Translations under genes and position numbers: made by a program
Part shown: piece after piece, positions 1 through 8,203 of the stretch
How positions within the stretch are numbered: the stretch's first letter is position 1
Layout of the letters: every line of letters starts with the position of its first letter
The notes under the pieces: model-generated
Told to the model about the DNA's origin: nothing
Seen by the model: only the letters and a program-made list of their open reading frames with translations
Databases searched by the model: none
Assembly: GCF_001922345.1 (NCBI RefSeq)
Contig: NZ_CP018812.1
Span: 2,666,001-2,730,000 of the forward strand
Source: Paraburkholderia sp. SOS3
Lineage (GTDB): Bacteria > Pseudomonadota > Gammaproteobacteria > Burkholderiales > Burkholderiaceae
Reading direction: 5' to 3'
Length of the DNA stretch: 64,000 nucleotides

Positions 1-631
1 CGCCCTTGCCGTTCACGTAGTGCCATTTTGCCCAGGGCAGGTCCGGGTAGGTCAGCGCGGCGCCATGCCCGAGCGGCAGCGCGCGCGTGAGCGCGTCGGA
101 TTGCAGTTTGTCGATCAGATGTTCGGTGTAGCGCTCGATCCGTTCGAGCCAGTCTTCGCGCGAGCAATCATCCGCTTCGAGGTGCGAGACCCTGTTGTAG
201 TCCGATTCGATGCCCGAGAATCCCTGGTGCGCCCATGTATCGACATAGGTGTGCAGCGTCGTGCCGAGCCGGTGCAGCGCATTGTCCGCGCCGCGGCGCT
301 CGAGTGCGTGCCGCACGAGTTCGCGCGCGACCTCGCTGTCCGGCCGGCAAACCGCGCGCTGCTCGAGCGTGTCGCCGATGCCCGCGGGCAGGAAGTGAAA
401 CGGCGTCCAGACGAGCCGGTTCATTTCGTCCTCTACGTTCACGTAGTCGAACAGCTTGTGCGCCGACGCGAAGCGTTCGAACTGCTCGCCGCCCGCAAAT
501 CGCAGCAATCCCGGCGTCGTTGCGTCGTCGATGTACTGGCACGCGTGCGCGACCGTTTGCGCGTCTCTCGCAGATAGTCCGCCGAGCCGCGTCGTGATGT
601 AGATCACCCCGTAGTGGAAATCGATGTTCAT
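1..631 (-). CDS. DUF6765-like conserved protein, 3' end beyond the window
   Basis: Reading the minus strand from an ATG at 631 gives an open frame to the window edge (210 codons, C-terminus missing). GGAGAG sits six bases before the ATG. The protein starts MNIDFHYGVIYITTRLGG and carries HTYVDTWAHQGFSG near residue 140. An H-x3-D-x3-H pattern of this kind resembles the metal ligands of zinc-dependent phospholipase C-like folds. Proteins of this appearance are annotated DUF6765 in Burkholderiaceae as far as I recall. Function is unknown; a metal-dependent hydrolase is inference only. Overlapping open frames on both strands here are shadows. Confidence 0.65.
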   Translation of the reverse strand, partial: MNIDFHYGVIYITTRLGGLSARDAQTVAHACQYIDDATTPGLLRFAGGEQFERFASAHKLFDYVNVEDEMNRLVWTPFHFLPAGIGDTLEQRAVCRPDSEVARELVRHALERRGADNALHRLGTTLHTYVDTWAHQGFSGIESDYNRVSHLEADDCSREDWLERIERYTEHLIDKLQSDALTRALPLGHGAALTYPDLPWAKWHYVNGKG

Positions 632-981
632 GCCGACTCTCCGTATGGTTGTCTTCGCTTGGCATTGCGCGTGCGGGCACGCGCGGCGCAGGTGCTGCCC
701 GAATCCAGAATCGCAACAGCACGAGAACATCGATTCGCGCGCAGCGGCTTTATCGGGAAATCGAATCAGCCACGCCCGCTTTTAACTTCACCAGCGTTAA
801 TCAATCAGTTAATCACGACGTTTCCATGAAAACCCCTCGCGCAGCGCGTGCCTAAGCTGACGCGAGGCCGTGATCCGATCGAGCAGTTTCATGAGCCGCC
901 GCGCCATTCACGCTGCGAGTGCGCGCCTCTAAAGTTCAACCCATGCCGTCGCCGACGGAAACTCTATTAAAGGTGTTAGCC
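632..981. other. Intergenic region, divergent promoters of the two flanking genes
   Basis: No convincing gene. The region separates the minus-strand DUF6765-like gene from the plus-strand DUF4148 gene, so it should hold two outward promoters. A direct repeat GTTAATCA occurs at 796-803 and 808-815 (12-base step) in an AT-rich patch, a possible regulator site. The frame upstream of 982 stays open from 919 but lacks a good ribosome site. Confidence 0.5.
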
Positions 982-1329
982 ATGAAACGTCTGAACCATG
1001 CTCTTATCGCCGCCTCGCTGGTCGCCGCTACCTTCGCGGCTCCGTTTACCGCTCATGCTTCCGACGTCGCACCGCTCACGCGTGCCCAAGTGCGTGCCGA
1101 GCTGATCGCGGCCGAACAGAACGGAACGTATCCGACGAGCAAGGTGCACTACCCGGCTGCGCAACCGGATGCGGCCACCGTTTATGTCGCCAATCGCGCG
1201 GCCGCCGCGGCCGGCGCCGATAGTGCGTACGGCGGTTCGGCTGCGGGCAGTTCCGTGTCCGGTACGCGTAGCGGCGGCGCGGCATTGAACGGGCGCCCGC
1301 CGTTCGGCAACCTGTATCGCCATCACTAA
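982..1329 (+). CDS. DUF4148 domain secreted protein
   Basis: A 115-residue protein. It begins MKRLNHALIAASLVAATF, a Sec signal peptide ending near AHA at residue 26. The mature part starts with the PLTRAQVRAELIAAEQNG stretch typical of DUF4148, a small periplasmic family expanded in Burkholderia and relatives. The rest is low-complexity, rich in Ala, Gly and Ser. The start at 982 was chosen because the signal peptide begins there and AAAGGTG precedes it; an in-frame ATG at 919 would add 21 residues that do not resemble a leader. Function is unknown. These proteins are often stress or envelope responsive (family knowledge). Confidence 0.85.
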   Translation: MKRLNHALIAASLVAATFAAPFTAHASDVAPLTRAQVRAELIAAEQNGTYPTSKVHYPAAQPDAATVYVANRAAAAAGADSAYGGSAAGSSVSGTRSGGAALNGRPPFGNLYRHH

Positions 1330-1344
1330 GCGGTCGATATTGGC

Positions 1345-1482
1345 GTGCTCGGCGCACTGAGCGCGATCGCAACGTTCGTCGGCACCGTGACCAACACGCT
1401 GATCAACGATCTGGCCCGCACGGGCCTCATGAAGCGAGGAGACGAGCCGCCGAAAACGCTCATGCGTAACAAGCCGGCTTGA
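1345..1482 (+). CDS. Possible small ORF or gene remnant
   Basis: After the DUF4148 stop, the same frame stays open from a GTG at 1345 to a TGA at 1482 (45 residues). The peptide is well-behaved: VLGALSAIATFVGTVTNTL, then a charged tail ending MRNKPA. It looks more like protein than random sequence, with a hydrophobic helix followed by a basic tail. No ribosome site is clear and no family is recognised. It could be a small membrane peptide or the 3' remnant of a lost gene. A strong hairpin follows it. Confidence 0.25.
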   Translation: MLGALSAIATFVGTVTNTLINDLARTGLMKRGDEPPKTLMRNKPA

Positions 1483-1497
1483 TGGAGGTTGGTTCGA

Positions 1498-1524
1498 GGC
1501 GCGTGCAATCGAGTTGCACGCGCC
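1498..1524. terminator. Hairpin, probable terminator
   Basis: GGCGCGTGCAA (1498-1508) and TTGCACGCGCC (1514-1524) form a perfect 11-bp stem with a 5-base loop. It lies between the plus-strand DUF4148 region and the end of the minus-strand AtoE gene, so it could serve both. There is no long T run. Confidence 0.55.
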
Positions 1525-1577
1525 CTTGAGCCGTCTGAACGCTTGAGAGCCAGCAAGCGTTCCAGTGCCGCCGGCCT

Positions 1578-2900
1578 TTAGAACAGATACATCCCGGCGA
1601 CGAAGATCACGCCCGAAAACAGCAGTGCTGTCACGCAATAGCCCATGATGTCGCGCACGCCGAGGCCCGCGATCGCGAGCGCCGGCAGTGCCCAGAACGG
1701 CTGCGCCATATTGGTCCACGCCTCGCCGTACGCGATCGCCATTGCCGACTTGCCGAGGTCCGCGCCAAGCGCCTGCGCGGCCGGCATGACGAACGGCCCC
1801 TGCACGACCCAGTGACCGCCGCCGCTCGGCACCGCGAAGTTGATCACGGCGGAGCTCAGGAACGCTAGCAGCGGGAACGTGTGGACGTTCGCGATATCGA
1901 CGAACCATTTCGTGATCACGCCGGCGAGCCCCGAGTGATCCATCAGCGCCTGAATACCTGCATAGAACGGAAACTGGATCATGATGCCCGCGGCGCCGCG
2001 CGCCGCCGCGGCTACCGCACGCGCATACGCCATCGGCGTCTTGTGCAGCAGCATGCCGGTTGCGAGGAACACAAGGTTCACCGTGTCGATATCGAGCGTG
2101 AAGCCCTTCGTTACCGTGCGCACGACGAGAAAGCCATAGCAGACGAGCGCGACGAGAATCGCGAGCAGGCGGCTTTCTTCGAGCCGTTCGGCGAGCGTCG
2201 CATTCGCGGGCAGCTTGCGTTCGACGCTCGGCGGTTCTTCGAGCAATGCCGGGTCGACCGCGACCACATCCTGCGGCTTCGGCATCATCAAACGCGCGAG
2301 AATCGGCAACATGACGATGAGGCCAAACGTGATGAACGCGTTATAGCCGGTGAAAATGGTGTGCGACACCGGGATCAGGCCGATGGTCTTTTCCATCGGA
2401 TTGCCTTTGGTCGCGGCGACGAGCGGTACCGATCCCGACAGGCCGCCGTGCCACGTCAGAAAGCCCATATACGCACACGCAACGAGCAACCGGTAGTCGG
2501 TACCCTTGACGCGCCGCGCGACTTCGCGCGAAAGCATCGCACCGAGCACGAGCCCGAAGCCCCAATTGATCGCGCACGCCACGGCGCCGACGAACGCGAC
2601 CAGCATCACGGCTTGCCCCGGCGTGCGTGCCGAGTTCGCAAGCGCGACCAGCATCCGCCTGATCGGGCCCGAACTCGCGAGCGCGTGGCCGGTGACGAGA
2701 ATCATGGCCATCTGCATCGAGAACGCGAGCAGATTCCAGAAGCCCGCGCCCCATAGCGAAATCAGTTCGATGGGCGGCTTCGGCGTGAGGCCGAACGCGA
2801 GCGCGAAGGTCGCGATGGTCAGGAAGATGGCGAAAATCAAAGGGTCGGGAAGCACGCGGTGCACGACCTGCGTGAAAAACTGCGAGATGCGCTGAATCAA
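1578..2900 (-). CDS. atoE: Short-chain fatty acid transporter, AtoE family
   Basis: A 440-residue hydrophobic protein, the same length as E. coli AtoE. It is full of membrane helices, with family-typical stretches such as INWGFGLVLGAMLSREVARR, TWHGGLSGSVPL and PSGGGHWVVQGPF. The family moves acetoacetate or other short-chain fatty acids across the inner membrane. The start is read as TTG at 2900 because AAGGAG lies seven bases upstream; the longer open frame to 2996 has no comparable site. No atoDAB partners are adjacent, so the gene stands alone and the substrate is inferred from the family only. Confidence 0.88.
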   Translation of the reverse strand: MIQRISQFFTQVVHRVLPDPLIFAIFLTIATFALAFGLTPKPPIELISLWGAGFWNLLAFSMQMAMILVTGHALASSGPIRRMLVALANSARTPGQAVMLVAFVGAVACAINWGFGLVLGAMLSREVARRVKGTDYRLLVACAYMGFLTWHGGLSGSVPLVAATKGNPMEKTIGLIPVSHTIFTGYNAFITFGLIVMLPILARLMMPKPQDVVAVDPALLEEPPSVERKLPANATLAERLEESRLLAILVALVCYGFLVVRTVTKGFTLDIDTVNLVFLATGMLLHKTPMAYARAVAAAARGAAGIMIQFPFYAGIQALMDHSGLAGVITKWFVDIANVHTFPLLAFLSSAVINFAVPSGGGHWVVQGPFVMPAAQALGADLGKSAMAIAYGEAWTNMAQPFWALPALAIAGLGVRDIMGYCVTALLFSGVIFVAGMYLF

Positions 2901-3178
2901 CTGTCTACTCCTTGTCGCCTGTTTGATGTGCGCGCGAGGTACGCACGCGGAATTTGTATGGCGGGTTTCCCCATGGTGATCCGGCGAGCCTTTCATTTTT
3001 ATTCATCGCGCTCGTCGGCAAGGGCAGAATTTTTGCATAAAACAGTCGTCCGCGTGCTCGAAGTATGCAAATCGCAAGGCTTACACGCGTGACAAACATC
3101 GGCGCCGCAAATGGATCTGGAACATTGCGGCGCTGAAAACTATCATCGACGCCATACCTTCCGCGATCGAGGATCGTC

Positions 3179-3979
3179 ATGGGCAATGGCGCATCGGCAG
3201 GGCGTGTGATCGGCGTGCTGGGCGGCATGGGCCCGCAGGCGACGGCCGACTTTCTCACCAAGCTCACGGCCGCGACGCCTGCCGAACGCGAACAGGATCA
3301 TCTGCGCGTTTTGATCGATTCGAACCCGAAGGTGCCCGATCGCAGCGAGGCCATCGCGGGCCGCGGCGCGTCGCCGGGGGCCACGCTCGCTGCGATGGCG
3401 GCCGGCCTCGAACGCGCGGGCGCCGATTTTCTCGTGATGCCGTGCAATACCGCTCATGCATTCGAGCCCGACATTCGCGCGGCGGCCAGCGTGCCGTTCG
3501 TGAGCATGATCGACGAGACCAGCGCGGTCTGCGAAAGCGCATTCCCCCATGCACTGCGCTTCGGTCTGCTGGCGACGAGCGGCTGCATTCACGCGCTTCT
3601 CTATCAGAACGCTTTCATCCGGACCGGGCGCCGCACTGTCGTTCTCGACGCTGTCGACCAGGAAAAACTGATGGCGCTGCTGTACCGGATCAAACTCGGC
3701 GACCGGTCCGCCACGGCGCAAATTGCGATGCGTGCCTATGGCGAAACGCTCGTCGACGCAGGTGCGGATATCGTGATCGCGGCCTGCTCGGAAGTTCCGC
3801 TCGTGCTTGCGGATGGCGATCTCACGCGGCCCGTGCTCGATGCGACCGCCGTGCTCGCGCAGCGCTGCATACGTTATGCCTATGGGTTCGAACCGCTGCC
3901 TTCCGCGCAATCGACTCTACGAGCAGGCGCAGAATCAGCCACGCATCCACCGCACGCGCAGCCCGTTGTTTCACTGTGA
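3179..3979 (+). CDS. Aspartate/glutamate racemase family protein
   Basis: A 266-residue protein of the Asp/Glu racemase superfamily, close to YgeA-type broad-specificity racemases. The N-terminus GRVIGVLGGMGPQATADF is diagnostic. The two catalytic cysteines are C89 in MPCNTAH and C203 in AACSEVPL. The reaction would be interconversion of L- and D-amino acids without a cofactor, in the cytoplasm. GAGGA precedes the ATG. A dicarboxylate/amino-acid symporter follows 177 bases later on the same strand, so uptake plus racemisation of acidic amino acids is a reasonable joint role (inference). Confidence 0.88.
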   Translation: MGNGASAGRVIGVLGGMGPQATADFLTKLTAATPAEREQDHLRVLIDSNPKVPDRSEAIAGRGASPGATLAAMAAGLERAGADFLVMPCNTAHAFEPDIRAAASVPFVSMIDETSAVCESAFPHALRFGLLATSGCIHALLYQNAFIRTGRRTVVLDAVDQEKLMALLYRIKLGDRSATAQIAMRAYGETLVDAGADIVIAACSEVPLVLADGDLTRPVLDATAVLAQRCIRYAYGFEPLPSAQSTLRAGAESATHPPHAQPVVSL

Positions 3980-4156
3980 ACCCTCGCAACGCGAAACACT
4001 GCGCCACCCGCTGCGCCGCGCAAGTCGCCGGATACGACGCATTGAATTTTGGTCGATGAAGATACGCCTGCGGCGCGCCTTGCGAAACGGCAAAAAACGG
4101 CGCACCGCCCGAACGCGTAAGTCATTTTCAATGCGCCTGAGCGCGGGAGACAAAGC

Positions 4157-5506
4157 GTGAAACAGAACAGACTGGGGCTGGCCATCGTGATCGGCATGCT
4201 GATCGGCATTGCCGCGGGGTACGTGTGCCATCAATCGGCCGACTCGCCTGCAGCGGCGAAAGAAATGGCCAGCAGTTTCTCCTTGATTACCGATATCTTT
4301 CTGCGCCTTATCAAAATGGTGATCGCGCCGCTCGTATTCAGCGGCATCGTTGCGGGGCTGGCCGCGATCGGCGACCCGAAGGCAGTCGGCCGTGCGGGCC
4401 TGAAGGCGCTCGGCTGGTTTATCTGCGCGTCGTTCATGTCGCTATTGATCGGCATGGTGCTCGCCAACGCCTTCGACCTCGGGCACGCAATGAATCTGCA
4501 CGTGCCGGCCGCGGGCGCGGCGGCCGGCGTCAGCACCGCTGCGTTCAATCTGCACAATTTCATTACGCACATCGTGCCTTCGAGCGTAATCGAAGCCATG
4601 GCGAACAACGAGATATTGCCGATCCTCGTGTTCTCGCTGTTTTTCGGTATTGCGATGGGCACGATGAAAGACCGGCTGCCGCCCGCGCTGCTGTCGTCGA
4701 TCGAGGGGCTGTTCTCGATCATGCTCAGAATTACCGGTTACGTGATGTGGTTCGCGCCGCTCGGCGTATTCGGCGCGGTGGCCGCCGTCATCACCGTGCA
4801 CGGGCTCGGCATGCTTGTCACGTATGGCAAGTTTATCGGCGCGGTCTATTTCAGCATGATGGTGCTGTGGTGCGTGCTGCTCGCGGCCGGCTACGGCGTG
4901 CTCGGCAGACCGGTCTTCGCGCTCGTGAAGCTGATTCGCGAGCCAATGATTATCGCGTTTTGCACGGCGAGCAGCGAAGCCGCTTACCCGAAAACGATCG
5001 AGCAGCTGACACGCTTCGGCGTCAAGCCGCGTATCAGCAACTTCGTGCTGCCGCTCGCATACTCGTTCAATCTGGACGGATCGATGATGTATCAGGCGTT
5101 CGCCGCGCTTTTTATCGCGCAGGCCTACGACATTCACCTGTCGTTCGGCCAACAGTTCTGGATGCTGCTCGTGATGATGCTGACGAGCAAGGGCGTGGCC
5201 GGCGTGCCGCGCGCGGCGATCGTCGTGATTGCGGCCACCTTGCCGCTGTTCGGGCTGCCGGTCGAAGGCGTCGTGCTGCTGCTCGCGATCGATCAGTTCA
5301 TCGATATGGGGCGTACGACAACGAATGTGGTCGGCAACAGCATCGCGTCGGCGGTCATCGCGAAGTGGGAAAGCAGCCTTGCTCCGTGGACGGGGAAGGC
5401 CTATCCGTTATCCGAAGCAATTCCGTCGATGCACGACGAGATGGCCGGCGCACCGACCTCGAACGCGCCGCACCCGGCCTTCCCGGCATCGCGAACGTCC
5501 CACTAG
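4157..5506 (+). CDS. Dicarboxylate/amino acid:cation symporter (DAACS/SDF family)
   Basis: A 449-residue inner-membrane carrier of the GltP/DctA family. Conserved signatures are present: SSEAAYP in the re-entrant loop, NLDGSMMYQAF, TSKGVAGVPRAA and DQFIDMGRTTTNVVGN near the C-terminus, which line the substrate and cation sites. Expected substrates are glutamate, aspartate or C4-dicarboxylates with protons or sodium. It follows the racemase gene, which favours an acidic amino acid, but the sequence alone cannot separate GltP from DctA function. The C-terminal tail after residue 425 is poorly conserved. Confidence 0.9.
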   Translation: MKQNRLGLAIVIGMLIGIAAGYVCHQSADSPAAAKEMASSFSLITDIFLRLIKMVIAPLVFSGIVAGLAAIGDPKAVGRAGLKALGWFICASFMSLLIGMVLANAFDLGHAMNLHVPAAGAAAGVSTAAFNLHNFITHIVPSSVIEAMANNEILPILVFSLFFGIAMGTMKDRLPPALLSSIEGLFSIMLRITGYVMWFAPLGVFGAVAAVITVHGLGMLVTYGKFIGAVYFSMMVLWCVLLAAGYGVLGRPVFALVKLIREPMIIAFCTASSEAAYPKTIEQLTRFGVKPRISNFVLPLAYSFNLDGSMMYQAFAALFIAQAYDIHLSFGQQFWMLLVMMLTSKGVAGVPRAAIVVIAATLPLFGLPVEGVVLLLAIDQFIDMGRTTTNVVGNSIASAVIAKWESSLAPWTGKAYPLSEAIPSMHDEMAGAPTSNAPHPAFPASRTSH

Positions 5507-5798
5507 CGTCTCACCAGCGCCTGCGTATGAACGCCGGCCGGCGGCACACGCAAAGCTCAAGCGCGTTGAACTTCATGGCGCCGCTGCGCAACAGCATCGT
5601 GTGCGCAGCGGCACACCGGCCTGCGTTTCTGCAAACAAACCCTGTTCGGTATATCGTTAGAACGAAAAGTCGGTTCACGCCGCGCACATGCAACTCCAAG
5701 ATAGCGATTCTGGCCGTTGTCCGTCCGCGCGCCCGATCGTCCGCGCTGCATGCTATGCGGTGATCGCGGCCGACGTCACCGAGCAAGGAGTCTTTCAG

Positions 5799-6464
5799 TT
5801 GAACCGTTTCGAGCATTCCCGCGCGCCGCTCGTAGTCGGCATCGGCGGCACGACGCGCGCCGCATCGTCGACCGAGCGCGCGCTTGCCGTCGCGCTAGGC
5901 GGCGCGCAAGAAGCCGGTGCGCAGACGCGCCTGTTCGGCGGCGCATTCCTGCATCGGCTGCCGCACTATGCACCTGAAAATGACGAGCGCACCGACGAGC
6001 AGCTGGAGCTGATCGAAGCCGTGCGCCACGCCGATGCGCTCGTCATCGCAACGCCCGGCTATCACGGCGGCGTATCGGGGCTCGTCAAGAATGCGCTCGA
6101 TACGCTCGAAGACCTGCGCGACGATGCGCGCCCGTATCTCGATGGCCGTGCGGCCGGCTGTATCGTCACCGCATACGGCTGGCAGGCCGCGGGCTCCGTG
6201 CTCACGTCGCTGCGCTCGATCGTGCACGCGCTGCGCGGCTGGCCGACGCCGTTCGGCGCCGGCATCAATACGCTCGAGACACGCTTCGACAGCGCCGGGC
6301 TTTGCTCGGACCCGAAGGTCGCCGAGCAGCTCGCAACCGTCGGCCGCCAGGCCGCCCAGTTCGCCATCGCATTCGGCGGCGAGGCGCAAGCAGGCGATCA
6401 CGGTGCAGCCGGCGGCGGCCCGTCGCATGCAGGCGCCGCCGGGATCTTCGCGCTGGCCGACTAA
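5799..6464 (+). CDS. NADPH-dependent FMN reductase family protein
   Basis: A 221-residue flavodoxin-fold protein. VVGIGGTTRAASSTERAL near the N-terminus forms the phosphate loop, and ATPGYHGGVSGLVKNALD near residue 90 is the characteristic FMN-binding motif of SsuE/YieF-type reductases. The start is taken as TTG at 5799, with AAGGAG eight bases upstream; the open frame to 5688 adds unrelated residues. The last 30 residues are Ala/Gly-rich and probably disordered. It would supply reduced flavin to a monooxygenase or act as a quinone or azo reductase. No partner monooxygenase is adjacent. Confidence 0.8.
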   Translation: MNRFEHSRAPLVVGIGGTTRAASSTERALAVALGGAQEAGAQTRLFGGAFLHRLPHYAPENDERTDEQLELIEAVRHADALVIATPGYHGGVSGLVKNALDTLEDLRDDARPYLDGRAAGCIVTAYGWQAAGSVLTSLRSIVHALRGWPTPFGAGINTLETRFDSAGLCSDPKVAEQLATVGRQAAQFAIAFGGEAQAGDHGAAGGGPSHAGAAGIFALAD

Positions 6465-6687
6465 CGCGCCGCCCGCCCATGGCGCGCCGCGCATCGCGGC
6501 TTCACATGCGCGCGTTCTTTGCGTCCATCACGTTGCGTCCGTCACGTTTTGCGCCGTCCGTCGCGCCACGACCCATTGCGCACGGCAATGCGGCCGTGCG
6601 CACAAAGCATCCGCGAAACCGTGTGCCAGCCCACAGACGGACGCGCATTGGCGACCGATAGTCGCGTCAACCGGACAATAAAACCGG

Positions 6688-6915
6688 ATGCAAGAGCAAA
6701 TGAACCGACTGATTCGCTACAAGGGTTACCAGGTCGCTCCCGCTGCGCAGCGCCTGCCGAACGGGCTGTTCGCGGCCAATCTGACCATCGAGAAAAGCGC
6801 GGCCGAGCCGGGGCGCGCCTATTCGTTCGACGCCCTCGACTACTTCTTCGACGAAGAACATGCGCTCGCCTATGCATTCCGCTGGGGACGCCTGTGGGTC
6901 GACGACCATCAATAA
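6688..6915 (+). CDS. Small conserved hypothetical protein
   Basis: A 75-residue protein with a natural composition: MNRLIRYKGYQVAPAAQR, then a middle ANLTIEKSAAEPG and an acidic-aromatic end ALDYFFDEEHALAYAFRWG. Short proteins of this kind occur widely in Burkholderia and may belong to a DUF family (DUF6566 comes to mind, uncertain). It reads like a compact cytoplasmic alpha/beta domain with no signal peptide. The true start may be the second ATG at 6700; neither start has a strong ribosome site. Function unknown. Confidence 0.6.
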   Translation: MQEQMNRLIRYKGYQVAPAAQRLPNGLFAANLTIEKSAAEPGRAYSFDALDYFFDEEHALAYAFRWGRLWVDDHQ

Positions 6916-7182
6916 CGGCACGGCGCCTCGCCGGTTAGTCACCCGAAACGCGCGCAAAGACGCGCGTACGCCAACGCTTGCCGGGTTCCGTCCGGTATCG
7001 GCGCGCTCCGCCTTTCATCCAAGCCGCAGCAAGACCGCACCAAGGCAACATTTAGGCCACGTCAAGGCCACACAAGGCCTCGCGCGCGCCGCGCGCGATT
7101 CGTCGCGCGGGCCGCCGGCCACGCCTGTCGTGCCGGTGCAAGCGCCGTTCCAGTGTGTTGTGACAAAATAGGGCGACATATG

Positions 7183-7194
7183 TCTTACGTAAGA
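7183..7194. promoter_or_regulatory. Perfect 12-bp palindrome before the ferritin-like gene
   Basis: TCTTACGTAAGA lies 20 bases upstream of the ATG at 7214, where it would overlap a transcript start or early leader. It is a candidate regulator site; no regulator gene is adjacent. Confidence 0.35.
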
Positions 7195-7213
7195 TGCCTT
7201 AAATAAATTTGCC

Positions 7214-8113
7214 ATGTCCGATACCCTGACAGATGCTGCCGGCGAAGATTACGCGCTGCGAAACTGGACGTTCCGGGACCACGCCCGCATGCGGATCGGC
7301 TCCGAGGCCCACAAGCAGATGTTCTGCCGCATGCTGCTGGAAACCCATAATCCCTATAAACCCGCGGTACTCGACTGGCCACCGCTCGCACCCGACGCAC
7401 TGCAGCGCCTCACTTCGCTGCCGATCTGGGACATCGCCGTACAAACCGAAGGCCGCGCATCGATTCGCGTGGCCACGTACGCCGCCACGGTCAAAGACCC
7501 GCTGCTGCGCGAAGCGATCGAAATGGACGGCGCCGAAGAAGCGCGCCACAAGCACGTGCTGTCGCACCTCGTCGCGGCCTACGGCATCGAACTCGCGCCG
7601 GAGCCTGAATACCCGGCGCCGCGCGACGCCGAATGGGCATGGATGTTCACGGGCTATAGCGAATGCATCGATAGCTTCTTTGCCTTCGGCCTGTTCCGTT
7701 CGGCCCAGCAATCGGGCTACTTCCCCGAATCGCTCGTCGAAACGTTCGAGCCCGTCATTCAGGAAGAGGCGCGCCATATCCTCTTCTTCATCAACTGGGT
7801 CGCGTGGTATAGGCGCAGGATGCCGTGGTGGCGCCGCCCGTGGCATTCGCTGCGCGTCGCTGCGATCTGGGTCAAACTGGTGTGGGACCGCGTAGGCATC
7901 GCGAAGGGCATGGACGCCGACGGCGTGATGCACGACTCGAATTTTCTCGCCGCGAACAGCTCGACGATCGGCGCTGCGCTCGACGCACGGCAACTTCTCG
8001 AGCTATGCCTCGTCGAAAACGAGCAGCGCATGAGCGGCTATGATGTGCGTCTTCTGCGCCCCACGCTGATGCCGCGGCTCGCGCGGCTCGCTCTGCGTTT
8101 CATGAAGAAGTAA
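7214..8113 (+). CDS. Ferritin-like (diiron-type) conserved protein
   Basis: A 299-residue soluble protein of unknown specific function. Two ExxH-type metal motifs are visible: AEEARHKHVLSHL near residue 110 and QEEARHILFFINW near residue 180. Other Glu residues fall in the preceding helices (EMDGAEE, ECIDSFF). This spacing is the ferritin-like four-helix diiron pattern, so an oxidase, hydroxylase or iron-handling role is plausible. A Trp/Arg-rich helix (YRRRMPWWRRPWH) follows. The next gene encodes an IaaH-type amidase about 90 bases on; co-transcription is possible but no functional link is evident. Confidence 0.6.
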   Translation: MSDTLTDAAGEDYALRNWTFRDHARMRIGSEAHKQMFCRMLLETHNPYKPAVLDWPPLAPDALQRLTSLPIWDIAVQTEGRASIRVATYAATVKDPLLREAIEMDGAEEARHKHVLSHLVAAYGIELAPEPEYPAPRDAEWAWMFTGYSECIDSFFAFGLFRSAQQSGYFPESLVETFEPVIQEEARHILFFINWVAWYRRRMPWWRRPWHSLRVAAIWVKLVWDRVGIAKGMDADGVMHDSNFLAANSSTIGAALDARQLLELCLVENEQRMSGYDVRLLRPTLMPRLARLALRFMKK

Positions 8114-8203
8114 CGGGTGCAGCGTGGCATCCGATTCGCGCCGCGCGGCTCAAGCGCGCCGGCGCGAGTTGGGCTTCGTGCGTCCGACCGGGAGGAAACA
8201 CGC

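Noticed and set aside
20..722. Open frames on the plus and minus strands in the first 700 bases, other than the gene at 631-1
   Set aside because: Arg/Ala-rich shadows; only the minus-strand frame from 631 has a ribosome site and natural protein composition.
976..1908. 310-codon minus-strand frame across the DUF4148 gene and the AtoE end
   Set aside because: Very Arg-rich and antisense to two genes with clear families.
4225..5763. 512-codon plus-strand frame overlapping the symporter gene
   Set aside because: It is the out-of-frame shadow of the symporter; composition is unlike protein.
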